From the NCBI GenBank assembly GCA_023247085.1, contig JAHFHC010000010.1, forward strand, positions 8,385 through 35,090: 26,706 bases of DNA, given 5' to 3'. Shown here one piece after another: positions 1 to 7,554 of the stretch (position 1 is its first letter; each line of letters starts with the position of its first letter). The translations under genes were made by a program, and so were the position numbers. The notes below the pieces were generated by a model that worked only from the letters and a program-made list of their open reading frames with translations, was not told where the DNA came from and made no database searches. The DNA is from Microcaldota archaeon (GTDB lineage: Archaea > Micrarchaeota > Micrarchaeia > Norongarragalinales > UBA8480).

Positions 1-10
1 CTTTTACTAT

Positions 11-1498
11 ATGAATAAACGAAACGAAATTAATTTTTTCTTAGTTTGCCTTGGTTTACTTTCAATTTTATTTGCAGGTTGCTTGTCAGACAACTACGAA
101 TCTGAATTGCCGCCAAAAGTTATTGAACAAATAAAAAATCAAGCCAACGTTTCACAAGCAAGTGTAGTCAATATTTCAAATAGTACAATTACGCGTCAGA
201 ACGCTACTATTAAAATAAATGAATTAAATGATTCGCCGACACTTACTCCCAATATAAGTTCCATAAATTCAACAGTTCGCGTACAGTTACTGCCTATAAA
301 CCAAACGCCGCTTGAATACGCGCAAATAAACTTCTATTCGCCTCCAGATTTTACGCCGGTTTCGCAAATAGAATACGCTGCGTTTATTGATAACCCGCAA
401 GTAAAAAATGCGTTGGGCGACTTACTTCCAACCGAAAAACAGTTCCTGCTAAACGCAGCGACCGAATTGGAACAAGGTGACAAGCAGAGTTGGAATGAAT
501 TTGACGGTCGCGCGAATTACAGTTTGTCACGAAACGAAGCGCGTCGCGCCTGGCTACGCCGCGTTGCACTTTCTGCCTACAATGAACTTCATCACAAAGT
601 TCCATGGACGATGCTTGACTATGCGGACAGTGACTTGCGCTATTTACTTTCTTTCTGCGTTGAAGATTACACTGAAACCACTACGCAGAATTATGCGGGT
701 TTCGTCCACTACCCGTGCCAGCAATTCTTTTATCTTCCAAACCCAAGTTATCAAAACTACGAATCTCTGTTAATCTGGAATCCAAATCCACTTGCGGTTC
801 AAGATGTTGCAAGAGAATTGCTTGAAAGTAAACAACCAGCTACGCAAGGGGAATTGATCAATGCCTTAGTGCTGAGAATGCGTTTAGTCGGTTGGCAGCA
901 TATTTCTAGTGTTGAAGATACTCAGTTTCTCACGCAAGGAAAGAATGGAATGTTGACAACTATGGATAGATTATGGCAACTTAAACGCGGGGGTTCTGGT
1001 TGGAATTCCGTTTTCGTAGCGTCTATACTTCGTAGTTTGAATGTGCCTGCACGTGTTGGTGAGGTTAATGGCCATGGTTATGTTTGGTTTTCAACTGAAA
1101 ATAAGGGAATGTATTCCGGAGACTGGATTCATGGCTGGTCAAATGGCTTGCCCATCCGCGATTCTTTTTTGTCCAACGACCAAATAAACTACTTATTCTC
1201 GCTTCCAGTTTGCAATTCACAAGTTGAAAAAGATAAAATCCAACTCGGGCGAATACTTCACTATTACGATAACCTTTCTTTCAACGAACGTATTTACTAT
1301 GGTTCCAATGGTTACTGTAACCTCCGTGAACGGTATATTTCAAAACTTCTAGAAAGCTTTAAGACAACCGACACAGAGTGTCTAGATGGCTCACAACCCG
1401 CAAAAGGAAAATGGACTACGCCTTTTACAACAGAAGAAGCCCAGTACTGGCAGCAACTTGTAGCTAGTTACGCAGACCGTTACAATATATGCAATTAG
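11..1498 (+). CDS. Secreted lipoprotein with a transglutaminase-like domain, catalytic Cys apparently lost
   Basis: The 495-residue product begins with a lipoprotein signal: a short basic start, a hydrophobic run, and lipobox LFAGC with Cys24 as the likely lipid anchor. Residues about 30-100 form a Ser/Thr/Asn-rich linker with many N-x-S/T sequons, as expected for an outer-surface glycoprotein. A transglutaminase-like core lies near residues 310-380: the helix motif FVASILRSLNVPAR (about 335-348), then GHGYVWF with His355, and Asp371 further on. In active members a Cys sits twelve residues before the Arg of the LLR motif; here that place is Ser329, inside GGSGW. The fold is therefore likely but protease or transglutaminase activity is doubtful. 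The ATG is only 10 bases from the window edge, so the promoter is not visible. The fold assignment is moderately sure and the role unknown. Confidence 0.62.
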   Translation: MNKRNEINFFLVCLGLLSILFAGCLSDNYESELPPKVIEQIKNQANVSQASVVNISNSTITRQNATIKINELNDSPTLTPNISSINSTVRVQLLPINQTPLEYAQINFYSPPDFTPVSQIEYAAFIDNPQVKNALGDLLPTEKQFLLNAATELEQGDKQSWNEFDGRANYSLSRNEARRAWLRRVALSAYNELHHKVPWTMLDYADSDLRYLLSFCVEDYTETTTQNYAGFVHYPCQQFFYLPNPSYQNYESLLIWNPNPLAVQDVARELLESKQPATQGELINALVLRMRLVGWQHISSVEDTQFLTQGKNGMLTTMDRLWQLKRGGSGWNSVFVASILRSLNVPARVGEVNGHGYVWFSTENKGMYSGDWIHGWSNGLPIRDSFLSNDQINYLFSLPVCNSQVEKDKIQLGRILHYYDNLSFNERIYYGSNGYCNLRERYISKLLESFKTTDTECLDGSQPAKGKWTTPFTTEEAQYWQQLVASYADRYNICN

Positions 1499-1524
1499 CT
1501 CACAAGAAATACCACGTGTAATTT

Positions 1525-2103
1525 ATGTATCAAAATATAGTTGTCAAAGATGGCGTATTGTGGATTGACGGCGTGCACATGCATCGGTTCCATAACGCCA
1601 GTCCACAACAAAACGCTTCACTTATGATTGACCAAGCAAATGTCAAACGCGGCGATGCGGTGCTAGACCTTTGCACTGGCCTTGGCTACACTGCACTTAC
1701 AGCAGCAAAACGCGGTGCAATCGTAACCACAATTGAAGGAAGTCCAGCTGTACTTGAGCTTCTAGCAAAACACAATTCAGTGCTATTAGAGCACGCAAAC
1801 GTCAAAATAATTCAAGACGATGCGTTTCACGCAGTTGCACAGCTTCCAGACGCGTCATTCAATGCGATTATTCACGACCCGCCGCGTTTTTCAATGGCAG
1901 GAGAACTGTACTCGCAAGCCTTTTACGACGAGTTATTTCGCTTGCTAGCCGCACGAGGTAGATTATTTCACTATACTGGCAAACCAGGGCTAAAAAGCGG
2001 GAAAAACATAGTCAGCGGGATAAAAAAACGACTAATGAATGCCGGTTTTCAAAAAATAACGTGGGTGGAAAGCTGCCAAGGCTACAAAGCAGTTAAACCA
2101 TAA
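1525..2103 (+). CDS. Archaeal class I SAM-dependent methyltransferase (COG2521-like)
   Basis: A 192-residue Rossmann-type methyltransferase. Motif I is LDLCTGLGYTA (residues 47-57), the acidic end of strand 2 is TTIEGSP (about 68-74), and the motif IV region is HDPPRFSMAGELYS (117-130), followed by FYDELFRLL and FHYTG. The DPPRF-x2-AGELYS signature is one I associate with a conserved archaeal methyltransferase family of unknown substrate (COG2521). DPP-type motif IV is compatible with a base-amino target in nucleic acid, but that is inference. It starts 26 bases after the lipoprotein stop and may be co-transcribed, although the two products have no obvious shared role. A run of T tracts follows the stop. 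Confidence 0.72.
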   Translation: MYQNIVVKDGVLWIDGVHMHRFHNASPQQNASLMIDQANVKRGDAVLDLCTGLGYTALTAAKRGAIVTTIEGSPAVLELLAKHNSVLLEHANVKIIQDDAFHAVAQLPDASFNAIIHDPPRFSMAGELYSQAFYDELFRLLAARGRLFHYTGKPGLKSGKNIVSGIKKRLMNAGFQKITWVESCQGYKAVKP

Positions 2104-2119
2104 AAAAAGACAAGAAATT

Positions 2120-2170
2120 GCTTTTTTTCGCTAAATTAACCCAAAGTCATTTTTTTGCTTTTTTTATGTT
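2120..2170 (+). terminator. Oligo-T terminator region
   Basis: Three T runs of seven (2126 onward, near 2151 and near 2161) follow the methyltransferase stop within 70 bases. Archaeal RNA polymerase terminates at oligo-T in the non-template strand without needing a hairpin, so this is the natural end of the 11-2103 transcript. Confidence 0.55.
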
Positions 2171-2271
2171 GAAACCATTGCTTTAAAAGCCAGTGTTAAC
2201 ACAATTTTTTAAGTCTCAAGCAAGAGATGATCGGCTAATTCTAGTTCGAGATTCAAAGCTTTGACAAATGA

Positions 2272-2321
2272 AAGTACTTCAGTAACTATTAACCAAAAGT
2301 TAGGCTTTACTAAGTACTTCA
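2272..2321. promoter_or_regulatory. Two copies of AAGTACTTCA upstream of the RGG/zinc-ribbon gene, possible operator
   Basis: AAGTACTTCA occurs at 2272-2281 and again at 2312-2321. Its core AAGTACTT is a perfect palindrome, and the two copies are 40 bases apart, close to four DNA turns. They sit 30-80 bases before the ATG at 2353, where a repressor or activator could act. The GGTGA ribosome site at 2338-2342 comes just after the second copy. A regulatory role is inference. Confidence 0.3.
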
Positions 2322-2352
2322 ATAGAGACAAACAATAGGTGAATATAGAAAC

Positions 2353-2730
2353 ATGAGAGACAATAGAGGAAGTTATAGAGACAGTAGAGATAGCAGAGGC
2401 GGTGGCCGTTCATTCCATGGTGGAGGCGGACGAAGATTCCAAAGCAGTGGACCACGAGAAATGCACGACGCAACATGTTCAGATTGCGGAGCAACTTGCA
2501 AAGTACCATTTACCCCAACTCCAGGAAGACCAGTATATTGCGATGCTTGTTTCCCGAACCACAGACCATCACGTGATGGCGGTAGTCGCGGAGGCGGCAG
2601 TTACAGCAACAGGCGCTCTGACCAAGATTCTTCAAGCGACAGCTCATCTGGAAGCGATTCCAGTGACTCAAGCAATGATGATTCTGTAGAGTCAGACGAC
2701 GAAGACTCAGACGACGAAGTAAAGGAATAA
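2353..2730 (+). CDS. RGG-rich protein with CxxC-x17-CxxC zinc ribbon and acidic Ser/Asp tail
   Basis: A 125-residue three-part protein. Residues 1-35 are Arg/Gly/Ser-rich with RGGG and GGGGRR, like RGG boxes that bind RNA. Residues 41-65 hold a compact zinc ribbon: CSDC, the spacer CKVPFTPTPGRPVY, then CDAC and FPNHRP. The CxxC spacing and VPF..TP..PVYC pattern match a small zinc-binding domain family common in DPANN archaea and candidate-phyla bacteria. Residues 85-125 are almost only Ser, Asp and Glu. Start choice is supported by GGTGA ten bases before the ATG. A disordered basic arm, a metal-bound core and an acidic tail suggest an RNA chaperone or condensate-forming protein, which is inference. 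A second reading frame (2402-2689) is open only because of the repetitive codons. Confidence 0.8.
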   Translation: MRDNRGSYRDSRDSRGGGRSFHGGGGRRFQSSGPREMHDATCSDCGATCKVPFTPTPGRPVYCDACFPNHRPSRDGGSRGGGSYSNRRSDQDSSSDSSSGSDSSDSSNDDSVESDDEDSDDEVKE

Positions 2731-2764
2731 AACACCCTTAAACGACGCCGTTTGCGCTAAAAAG

Positions 2765-2805
2765 TCTTTTTCTATTTTTTTTCTTTTTCTTCCCTTTTTT
2801 TTAAA
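2765..2805 (+). terminator. Oligo-T tract after the zinc-ribbon gene
   Basis: A long T-rich stretch with runs of five to eight T (TCTTTTTC, ATTTTTTTTC, CTTTTTTTTAAAA) follows the stop at 2730 and precedes the promoter of the next gene. It fits an archaeal intrinsic terminator. Confidence 0.5.
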
Positions 2806-2824
2806 ACACTTAGTTTCGACTCAA

Positions 2825-2863
2825 TCGCCTAAAGGTGCGGTTTAAGCACGTGCCAGTCGGCGA
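2825..2863. other. Nested stem-forming segment between two genes
   Basis: TCGCC (2825-2829) can pair with GGCGA (2859-2863), enclosing GTGC (2835-2838) paired with GCAC (2846-2849). It lies after the T tracts and before the strong TATA box at 2888, so it is in neither neighbouring transcript by the simplest reading. It could be a small RNA or a protein-binding site; I cannot assign it. Confidence 0.2.
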
Positions 2864-2887
2864 AGTTCAAATTAACTTGCAAACAAA

Positions 2888-2897
2888 GTATATATAG
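2888..2897 (+). promoter_or_regulatory. Strong TATA box for the 2954 gene
   Basis: GTATATATAG is a near-ideal archaeal TATA box. A start about 25 bases downstream would fall near 2917 and give a leader of roughly 37 nt that contains the AAGGTG ribosome site just before the ATG at 2954. Confidence 0.65.
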
Positions 2898-2953
2898 TAA
2901 AACTGCCCTTGTAATCTGTTCTTGTTTTAAAAAAGAAGGTGTATTAGTCTAAA

Positions 2954-3355
2954 ATGTCTTTGAATAACTATCAAGTCGATTTATTTTTCAACTTCACTGG
3001 AAGACACAAGCGTTTCTTGAAATTACGTGAAACTAGTTTCACCGTCAAACAAATCGAATACGGGGTAGGCATAGCTGAAAAAGCAGTAAAAGCAATGCAA
3101 GCTGTTTGTAAATCAACTGGCTTAACCGTAGTGGAAATACTTGAAAAACCAGCTAAGAAAACTCATGCGATTAAAGAAATGCGCAAAAAATCGCCTAAAC
3201 TAACTCCCAAACAAGCGTTGTTCATTCTTGAAAACTTTGAAGCATTCCAAAACGCAGTAAGCGCATCTCAAGTGCCAGTAATGGCAAAAAACGCAAAAAA
3301 AGCAGCCGAATTCGGCGACAAATACTACCAGCCAGCTGAACATAAGTACCGCTAA
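2954..3355 (+). CDS. Small basic helical protein of unknown function
   Basis: A 133-residue, Lys/Ala-rich, mostly helical product with no signal peptide or membrane segment. The motif KSPKLTPKQALFILENFEAF (about 79-98) looks like two amphipathic helices and suggests nucleic-acid or protein binding, but I do not recognise the family. Expression signals are unusually good: a strong TATA box at 2888-2897 and GGTG at 2938-2941 about twelve bases before the ATG, so it is probably well expressed. It converges with the gene at 3376-4101; the stops are 20 bases apart. Confidence 0.7.
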   Translation: MSLNNYQVDLFFNFTGRHKRFLKLRETSFTVKQIEYGVGIAEKAVKAMQAVCKSTGLTVVEILEKPAKKTHAIKEMRKKSPKLTPKQALFILENFEAFQNAVSASQVPVMAKNAKKAAEFGDKYYQPAEHKYR

Positions 3356-3375
3356 GCTTTCGGTATTTTTGCAGT

Positions 3376-4101
3376 TCAAAAATCGTAAAATGGCTTGCGT
3401 ACAAACTTTTGCTTAGATATTTTTTCGTGAATTTCCTGTGCTATTTTTTCAGAAACCACTGTGTCGACGTACTTTTTTTGGTTCTTGTGCTTCAACGGCG
3501 TCCTAAATTGGTGATAACTTCCAATCAAAGTATGTTCAACTCTATCGCGTTCAAACCCATATAACCCACTTTTTTGAACTGCGCTCCAAACTTCATCCGC
3601 TTTTTTCCTCTGCGTTTCTCCAGCTTTTGTTCTAAGTTCCTCGTAATATCCTGGCATTTCAATTGTCCACGCTTGCCTGTCAGCGTCTTCTAAAAATAGT
3701 AGTTCGGCGGTACTTGCAGCTGCCAAGGCCGTTTGGTCCGGGTCATCTGCGTAGGTATGTGGTACTGTTAAAACCTGAAATTCATCTGCTCTTCTCTCCT
3801 GTGCTTGTTTAAATTTAAAGTCTGGAGAACAGTGAAAATTAAACGCAAACGCGTTGTGTTCTAACCCCCTGCTTCGTGCTTTTTCTTCGCTTGAAAATCC
3901 AACTATGCGGCGCAAAGCTTCAACTGCATCAATTGGGTTTAATCTACTTACAATTCCATAGTTGGTTTCTTTTGCAGGAGTTTTTTTCAATACGACTTCG
4001 TGCCCGTACTTTTCGCGTAGAAGTTTTGCTACTTTCCTCGCGTGGAAACCAGCAACAACCTCAGCCGGATGCTCATTCCAAACCAAAAGAACTCTAGTCA
4101 T
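3376..4101 (-). CDS. Conserved-looking hypothetical protein downstream of metG
   Basis: A 241-residue soluble protein I do not recognise. It begins with a Rossmann-like strand (TRVLLVWNEHPAEVV), and contains FNFHCSPDF (about 88-96), VPHTYADDPDQT (about 113-124) and FLEDADRQAW. Clustered His, Cys, Asp and Glu could form a metal site as in amidohydrolases or carboxypeptidases, but this is only a resemblance. Its ATG lies six bases after the metG stop on the same strand, so the two are surely co-transcribed and possibly translationally coupled. The C-terminal third is basic and helical. Confidence 0.7.
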   Translation of the reverse strand: MTRVLLVWNEHPAEVVAGFHARKVAKLLREKYGHEVVLKKTPAKETNYGIVSRLNPIDAVEALRRIVGFSSEEKARSRGLEHNAFAFNFHCSPDFKFKQAQERRADEFQVLTVPHTYADDPDQTALAAASTAELLFLEDADRQAWTIEMPGYYEELRTKAGETQRKKADEVWSAVQKSGLYGFERDRVEHTLIGSYHQFRTPLKHKNQKKYVDTVVSEKIAQEIHEKISKQKFVRKPFYDF

Positions 4102-4107
4102 TTATTT

Positions 4108-5616
4108 TCACTGTATTTTTGGAAACAACACGAGTTTTTCAGCAGTTTGTTTTCCTTCTTTTATTTCGCCCCACTTACACTGTTTCAACTTAATTTTTTT
4201 CACTTCTTTTAGCCCAAGTGCATTATAGAGCCTTTCACTACTTGACGGCATAAATGGATAAAGTAGAACCGCGGTAATGCGTAGGGATTCGCACAATTCG
4301 TACATTACATTTTCAACTTCTTTTTGCTTGCCTTCTTTAGCTAATTTCCAAGGTTCAGAATCATTCACAAGCTTATTCGCCTCTTTGATAATGCTCCAGG
4401 TTTCTTCAAGCGCGCGGTTGAATTGATAAGCTTCCATTTTATCTTCGTATAGTTTTACTTTTTCTTCAACTGTTTTTTGCAATTTGGAAGTTTTTGGTTT
4501 AGGCGGCACTTTTCCGTTACAGTATCGGTTTAACATAACTAGCGTTCGATTTGCAAGGTTACCGAATTCATCTGCTAATTCGCCGTTATAACGTGCATCA
4601 AAAGATTTTTGTGAATAGTCTCCGTCTTCTCCAAAAGTGTTTTCGCGCAAGAGGAAATAGCGAAATGCATCGCAGCCATATTTTGCAATTACTGCATGTG
4701 GCTCAACGTAATTTCCTTTACTCTTGCTCATTTTGTCCCCTTCAATGGTCCACCAGCCATGTGCATAAACTTGCTTTGGCTCTTTTAAGCCAACTGCCCA
4801 TAACATCGCTGGCCAGTAAACTGCATGGAATTTTGCAATTTCTTTTCCAACCAAATGAACATCCGCTGGCCAAAAATTATTAGCGCTTTTTGGATTCTTT
4901 CCATCGTATTCAATTGCAGTTAAATAGTTGAAAAGCGCGTCTAGCCAAACGTAAATCACGTGTTCTTTGTCAAATGGTACTGGAATGCCCCACTTTACGT
5001 TTTTACGGCTCACGCTTAAATCTCGAAGTTCATCTTTGAAAAAATTATAAGCTTCATGCCATCTACTGTTCGGCTGTACAAATTGCTTATTTTCTTCAAA
5101 TAATTTTTGCAATTTCTTGCGATAAGTTGACAATTTAAAAAAGTAGCTCTCTTCTTGCTCGCGTTTTACATCCCTGCCACAATCTGGGCATTTACCGTTT
5201 ACCAATTGGGAATCAGTAAGAAAAGTTTCGCACGGTACACAATACCATCCTTCATATTTTCCCTTGTAAATTAAGCCAGCATCGTACATTTGTTGAAAAA
5301 TATTTTGCACTGCTTTTTCATGATAACTATCAGTAGTGCGTATAAATTTATCATACTCAATATCTAGCTCAACCCAAAGCTCCTTATATTGTTGAACTAT
5401 TTCGTTGACAAATTGAATTGGCGTTTTGCCCGCTTCCTTAGCCGCTTTCTCAACTTTTTGGCAATGTTCATCAGTTCCAGTTAAGAAAAACACGTCAAAG
5501 CCCTGAATTTTTTTGAACCTAGCAATTACGTCCGCGGCAATAGTAGTATACGCGTGGCCTAAATGCGGCGGGCCATTCGTGTAGTAAATTGGAGTAGTTA
5601 CGTAGAACTTTTTCAT
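4108..5616 (-). CDS. metG: Methionyl-tRNA synthetase, bacterial type
   Basis: Charges tRNA-Met in the cytoplasm. The 502-residue protein has the class I signature HLGH (18-21), KMSKS (295-299), and one zinc knuckle with Cys126-x2-Cys129 and Cys143-x2-Cys146 in the connective domain, followed by EESYFFKLS. This layout and wording (ITTPIYY-like start, EGWYC.PC, EESYFF, DGDYS) match the bacterial Thermus/Bacillus-type enzyme rather than the longer archaeal/eukaryal form. No C-terminal tRNA-binding (EMAP/Arc1-like) domain is present: the protein ends after the anticodon-binding helical domain. A bacterial origin by transfer is likely. It leads an operon with the unknown gene at 3376-4101. Confidence 0.95.
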   Translation of the reverse strand: MKKFYVTTPIYYTNGPPHLGHAYTTIAADVIARFKKIQGFDVFFLTGTDEHCQKVEKAAKEAGKTPIQFVNEIVQQYKELWVELDIEYDKFIRTTDSYHEKAVQNIFQQMYDAGLIYKGKYEGWYCVPCETFLTDSQLVNGKCPDCGRDVKREQEESYFFKLSTYRKKLQKLFEENKQFVQPNSRWHEAYNFFKDELRDLSVSRKNVKWGIPVPFDKEHVIYVWLDALFNYLTAIEYDGKNPKSANNFWPADVHLVGKEIAKFHAVYWPAMLWAVGLKEPKQVYAHGWWTIEGDKMSKSKGNYVEPHAVIAKYGCDAFRYFLLRENTFGEDGDYSQKSFDARYNGELADEFGNLANRTLVMLNRYCNGKVPPKPKTSKLQKTVEEKVKLYEDKMEAYQFNRALEETWSIIKEANKLVNDSEPWKLAKEGKQKEVENVMYELCESLRITAVLLYPFMPSSSERLYNALGLKEVKKIKLKQCKWGEIKEGKQTAEKLVLFPKIQ

Positions 5617-5699
5617 GCTGAAATAATAGTACCTAGCCGATTAATAGGCTTTTTCTCAGCAGTTCATTTTAAAACAATTGAATGAATTAAATTATAACA

Positions 5700-6113
5700 A
5701 TGAAACAAGTTGCAGAAAAATTAACGCGTGTTTTGAATGGTTTTCACGTGCAAGTGTATCGCCATGTACGCGATTTTATTCCAAAGGCGGGTGTTAAACA
5801 CACTAGCGGCGAGTTGTTTGGAGAAACTGGCTTGAAAATCGGAACTAAAAAACACAGTCAATCTGCAGTTGCACTTGTATTTAAGCCAAAAAAAGGCGGG
5901 TTTCATGCAACTAGACAAAAACAACTGCGCGATAAGTTAACCGAACTTTCACAATTATTTGCCGAACATAAGCTAAACGTAGTTTTTCAAATTCCACACG
6001 GAAAATCGGTATACGCGGTTGTTTCAATTAATCGAAAAGGGTTAACCGGCTGGACATTTAAGCGAACAATGTTCGTCGAACGTTTAAAACATTTAATCGG
6101 TGAACAAAAATAA
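5700..6113 (+). CDS. Small basic protein of unknown function, paired with a Nudix gene
   Basis: A 137-residue, Lys-rich, alpha/beta-like protein with no signal or membrane segment and no family I recognise. A TATA-like TTTTAAAA at 5668-5675 lies about 28 bases before the ATG, so the message is probably leaderless. Its TAA stop (6111-6113) overlaps the only possible start region of the following Nudix frame, so the two form a tightly coupled pair. It diverges from metG with about 80 bases between starts. Confidence 0.65.
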   Translation: MKQVAEKLTRVLNGFHVQVYRHVRDFIPKAGVKHTSGELFGETGLKIGTKKHSQSAVALVFKPKKGGFHATRQKQLRDKLTELSQLFAEHKLNVVFQIPHGKSVYAVVSINRKGLTGWTFKRTMFVERLKHLIGEQK

Positions 6114-6517
6114 CTCAACAAGTCCAAGTTGGCGTAGGTGTTTTTGTCAAGCGAAATAGTGACGGTAAAATATTACTTCTAAAGCGCAGCGGCAGCCACG
6201 GTGCAAGCACATGGGGTTTACCTGGCGGGCACTTGGAATTCGGCGAAGAAATTGAACACTGTGCAAAACGCGAAGTAATGGAAGAAACTGGCCTAAGCGT
6301 CAAAAACTTAAAAGTACTTGCTATAACGAACGACATAATGCCCGCCGAAAACAAACACTACATTACAATTTTTGTGGAAAGCGAATCCGAATCAGGCAAG
6401 GCCAAAGTGATGGAGCCACATAAAACAACTGAAATAACTTGGGCGACTCCAGGCCAATGGCCAGCGCCGTTGTTTTCCCCCCTGAAAAACTTCTTGGAAG
6501 GAAAAAAATATCCTTAA
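6110..6517 (+). CDS. Nudix hydrolase (NUDT15/MutT-like), start codon non-standard
   Basis: Hydrolyses nucleoside diphosphates linked to another group, probably nucleotide triphosphates. The complete Nudix box is present: GHLEFGE, seven residues, REVMEETGL, preceded by WGLPGG. The downstream pattern TNDIM...KHYITIFV and MEPHKTTEITW resembles NUDT15-like dNTP pyrophosphatases. The family needs the N-terminal strand VGVGVFVKR...GKILLLKRSG, which is encoded in frame from 6104 on but has no ATG, GTG or TTG before it. The in-frame codon ATA at 6110 overlaps the TAA of the upstream gene as ATAA, the place where an ATGA overlap would be expected. A TTG at 6233 would remove an essential strand. I annotate from ATA; an alternative is a sequencing change from ATG or translation by coupled reinitiation. 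Confidence 0.75.
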   Translation: MTQQVQVGVGVFVKRNSDGKILLLKRSGSHGASTWGLPGGHLEFGEEIEHCAKREVMEETGLSVKNLKVLAITNDIMPAENKHYITIFVESESESGKAKVMEPHKTTEITWATPGQWPAPLFSPLKNFLEGKKYP

Positions 6518-6523
6518 TTGATT

Positions 6524-7495
6524 TTACCATCCTAAAACATATGCAAACACAAGCGGCGCAACAATTGAAGCATCGCTTTCAATTATAAACTTCGGAGTAT
6601 TTTCTTCAAGTTTACCCCAAGTTATCTTTTCATTTGGCACCGCACCAGAATACGAGCCATACGACGTAGTTGAATCGCTAATCTGACAAAAGTATGCCCA
6701 ACGTGAAACTTTTTGCTTTAAATCCTGCGTAATCAATGGCACAACGCAAATTGGAAAATCGCCTGCAATGCCGCCGCCAATTTGGAAAAACCCAATTTCG
6801 CTTTTCGCTGACTCTTTCTTGTACCATGCAATTAGCTCATGCATGTAATGTAACCCGCCTTTAACTGTATTTAAGTTCTTTATTTTGCCTTTGACTACAT
6901 TTGAAACGAACATGTTTCCAAGAGTTGAATCCTCCCAACCAGGCACAAAAATCGGCAAATTTTTCTCAGCCGCTGCAAGTAACCAACTATTCTTTGGATC
7001 AATATCATAATGCTTTTTCAACACGCCGCTCTTTAGTAACTCATAGAAAAATTCATGAGGCAATTTCGACTGACTCGCTTTATCTGCCTTAACCCACAAT
7101 TCCAGTATAGCGCTCTCTATTTTGCGCATCGCTTCCTCCTCTGGAATGCAAGTATCAGTAACTCTATTCAACCCCTTTTCATAAAGCGCAGTTTCATCAG
7201 ATGGAGATAACTGGCGATAATGTGGAACGCGAGTGTATTGAGAATTTGCAACGAGATTAAACACGTCTTCTTCTAGATTTGCGCCAGTACAAGTAATAGC
7301 ATGTATTTTACCTTGCCGAATCATTTCAGCAAGGCTAATGCCAATTTCAGCTGTGCTCATTGCTCCAGCCATTGTAAAAAACATTTTACCTCCTTTATCG
7401 ACGAGGTCACAATAAGCTTTGCTTGCATCAATAAGCGTAGCTGCATTAAAGTGCTTGTAATTTTCTGTAATAAATTTAGTTATATTTCCTGTCAT
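6524..7495 (-). CDS. dys: Deoxyhypusine synthase family protein
   Basis: Members transfer the aminobutyl group of spermidine to a lysine of aIF5A (hypusine synthesis), or to putrescine in homospermidine synthase-like relatives. The 323-residue product carries the NAD-fold motifs TMAGAMSTAEIG, TGANLEEDVFN, GGGIAGDFPICVVPL and SDSTTSYGSYSGAVP, and the catalytic-type lysine in ITWGKL (Lys295). The wording SGAVPNEKITWGKL differs from the canonical SGARPDEAVSWGKI of eukaryotic and most archaeal enzymes and matches the shorter DHS-like group, so the acceptor is uncertain. The ATG at 7495 is chosen because GGTGA lies six bases upstream; TATA-like stretches lie at 7506-7519 and 7531-7538. Its neighbour makes a diamine, consistent with one pathway. 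Confidence 0.88.
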   Translation of the reverse strand: MTGNITKFITENYKHFNAATLIDASKAYCDLVDKGGKMFFTMAGAMSTAEIGISLAEMIRQGKIHAITCTGANLEEDVFNLVANSQYTRVPHYRQLSPSDETALYEKGLNRVTDTCIPEEEAMRKIESAILELWVKADKASQSKLPHEFFYELLKSGVLKKHYDIDPKNSWLLAAAEKNLPIFVPGWEDSTLGNMFVSNVVKGKIKNLNTVKGGLHYMHELIAWYKKESAKSEIGFFQIGGGIAGDFPICVVPLITQDLKQKVSRWAYFCQISDSTTSYGSYSGAVPNEKITWGKLEENTPKFIIESDASIVAPLVFAYVLGW

Positions 7496-7554
7496 TTTTT
7501 TCACCTTATATAATATAATCCGCGCATTTTTTTTATAAGCAATTCATACGTAAA

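Noticed and set aside
477-773. 98-codon plus-strand frame inside the first lipoprotein gene
   Set aside because: It is in another frame of a gene with clear signal and domain features.
2795-2900. Possible tRNA because of GTTCAAAT at 2865
   Set aside because: No T stem, anticodon stem or acceptor stem can be formed around it.
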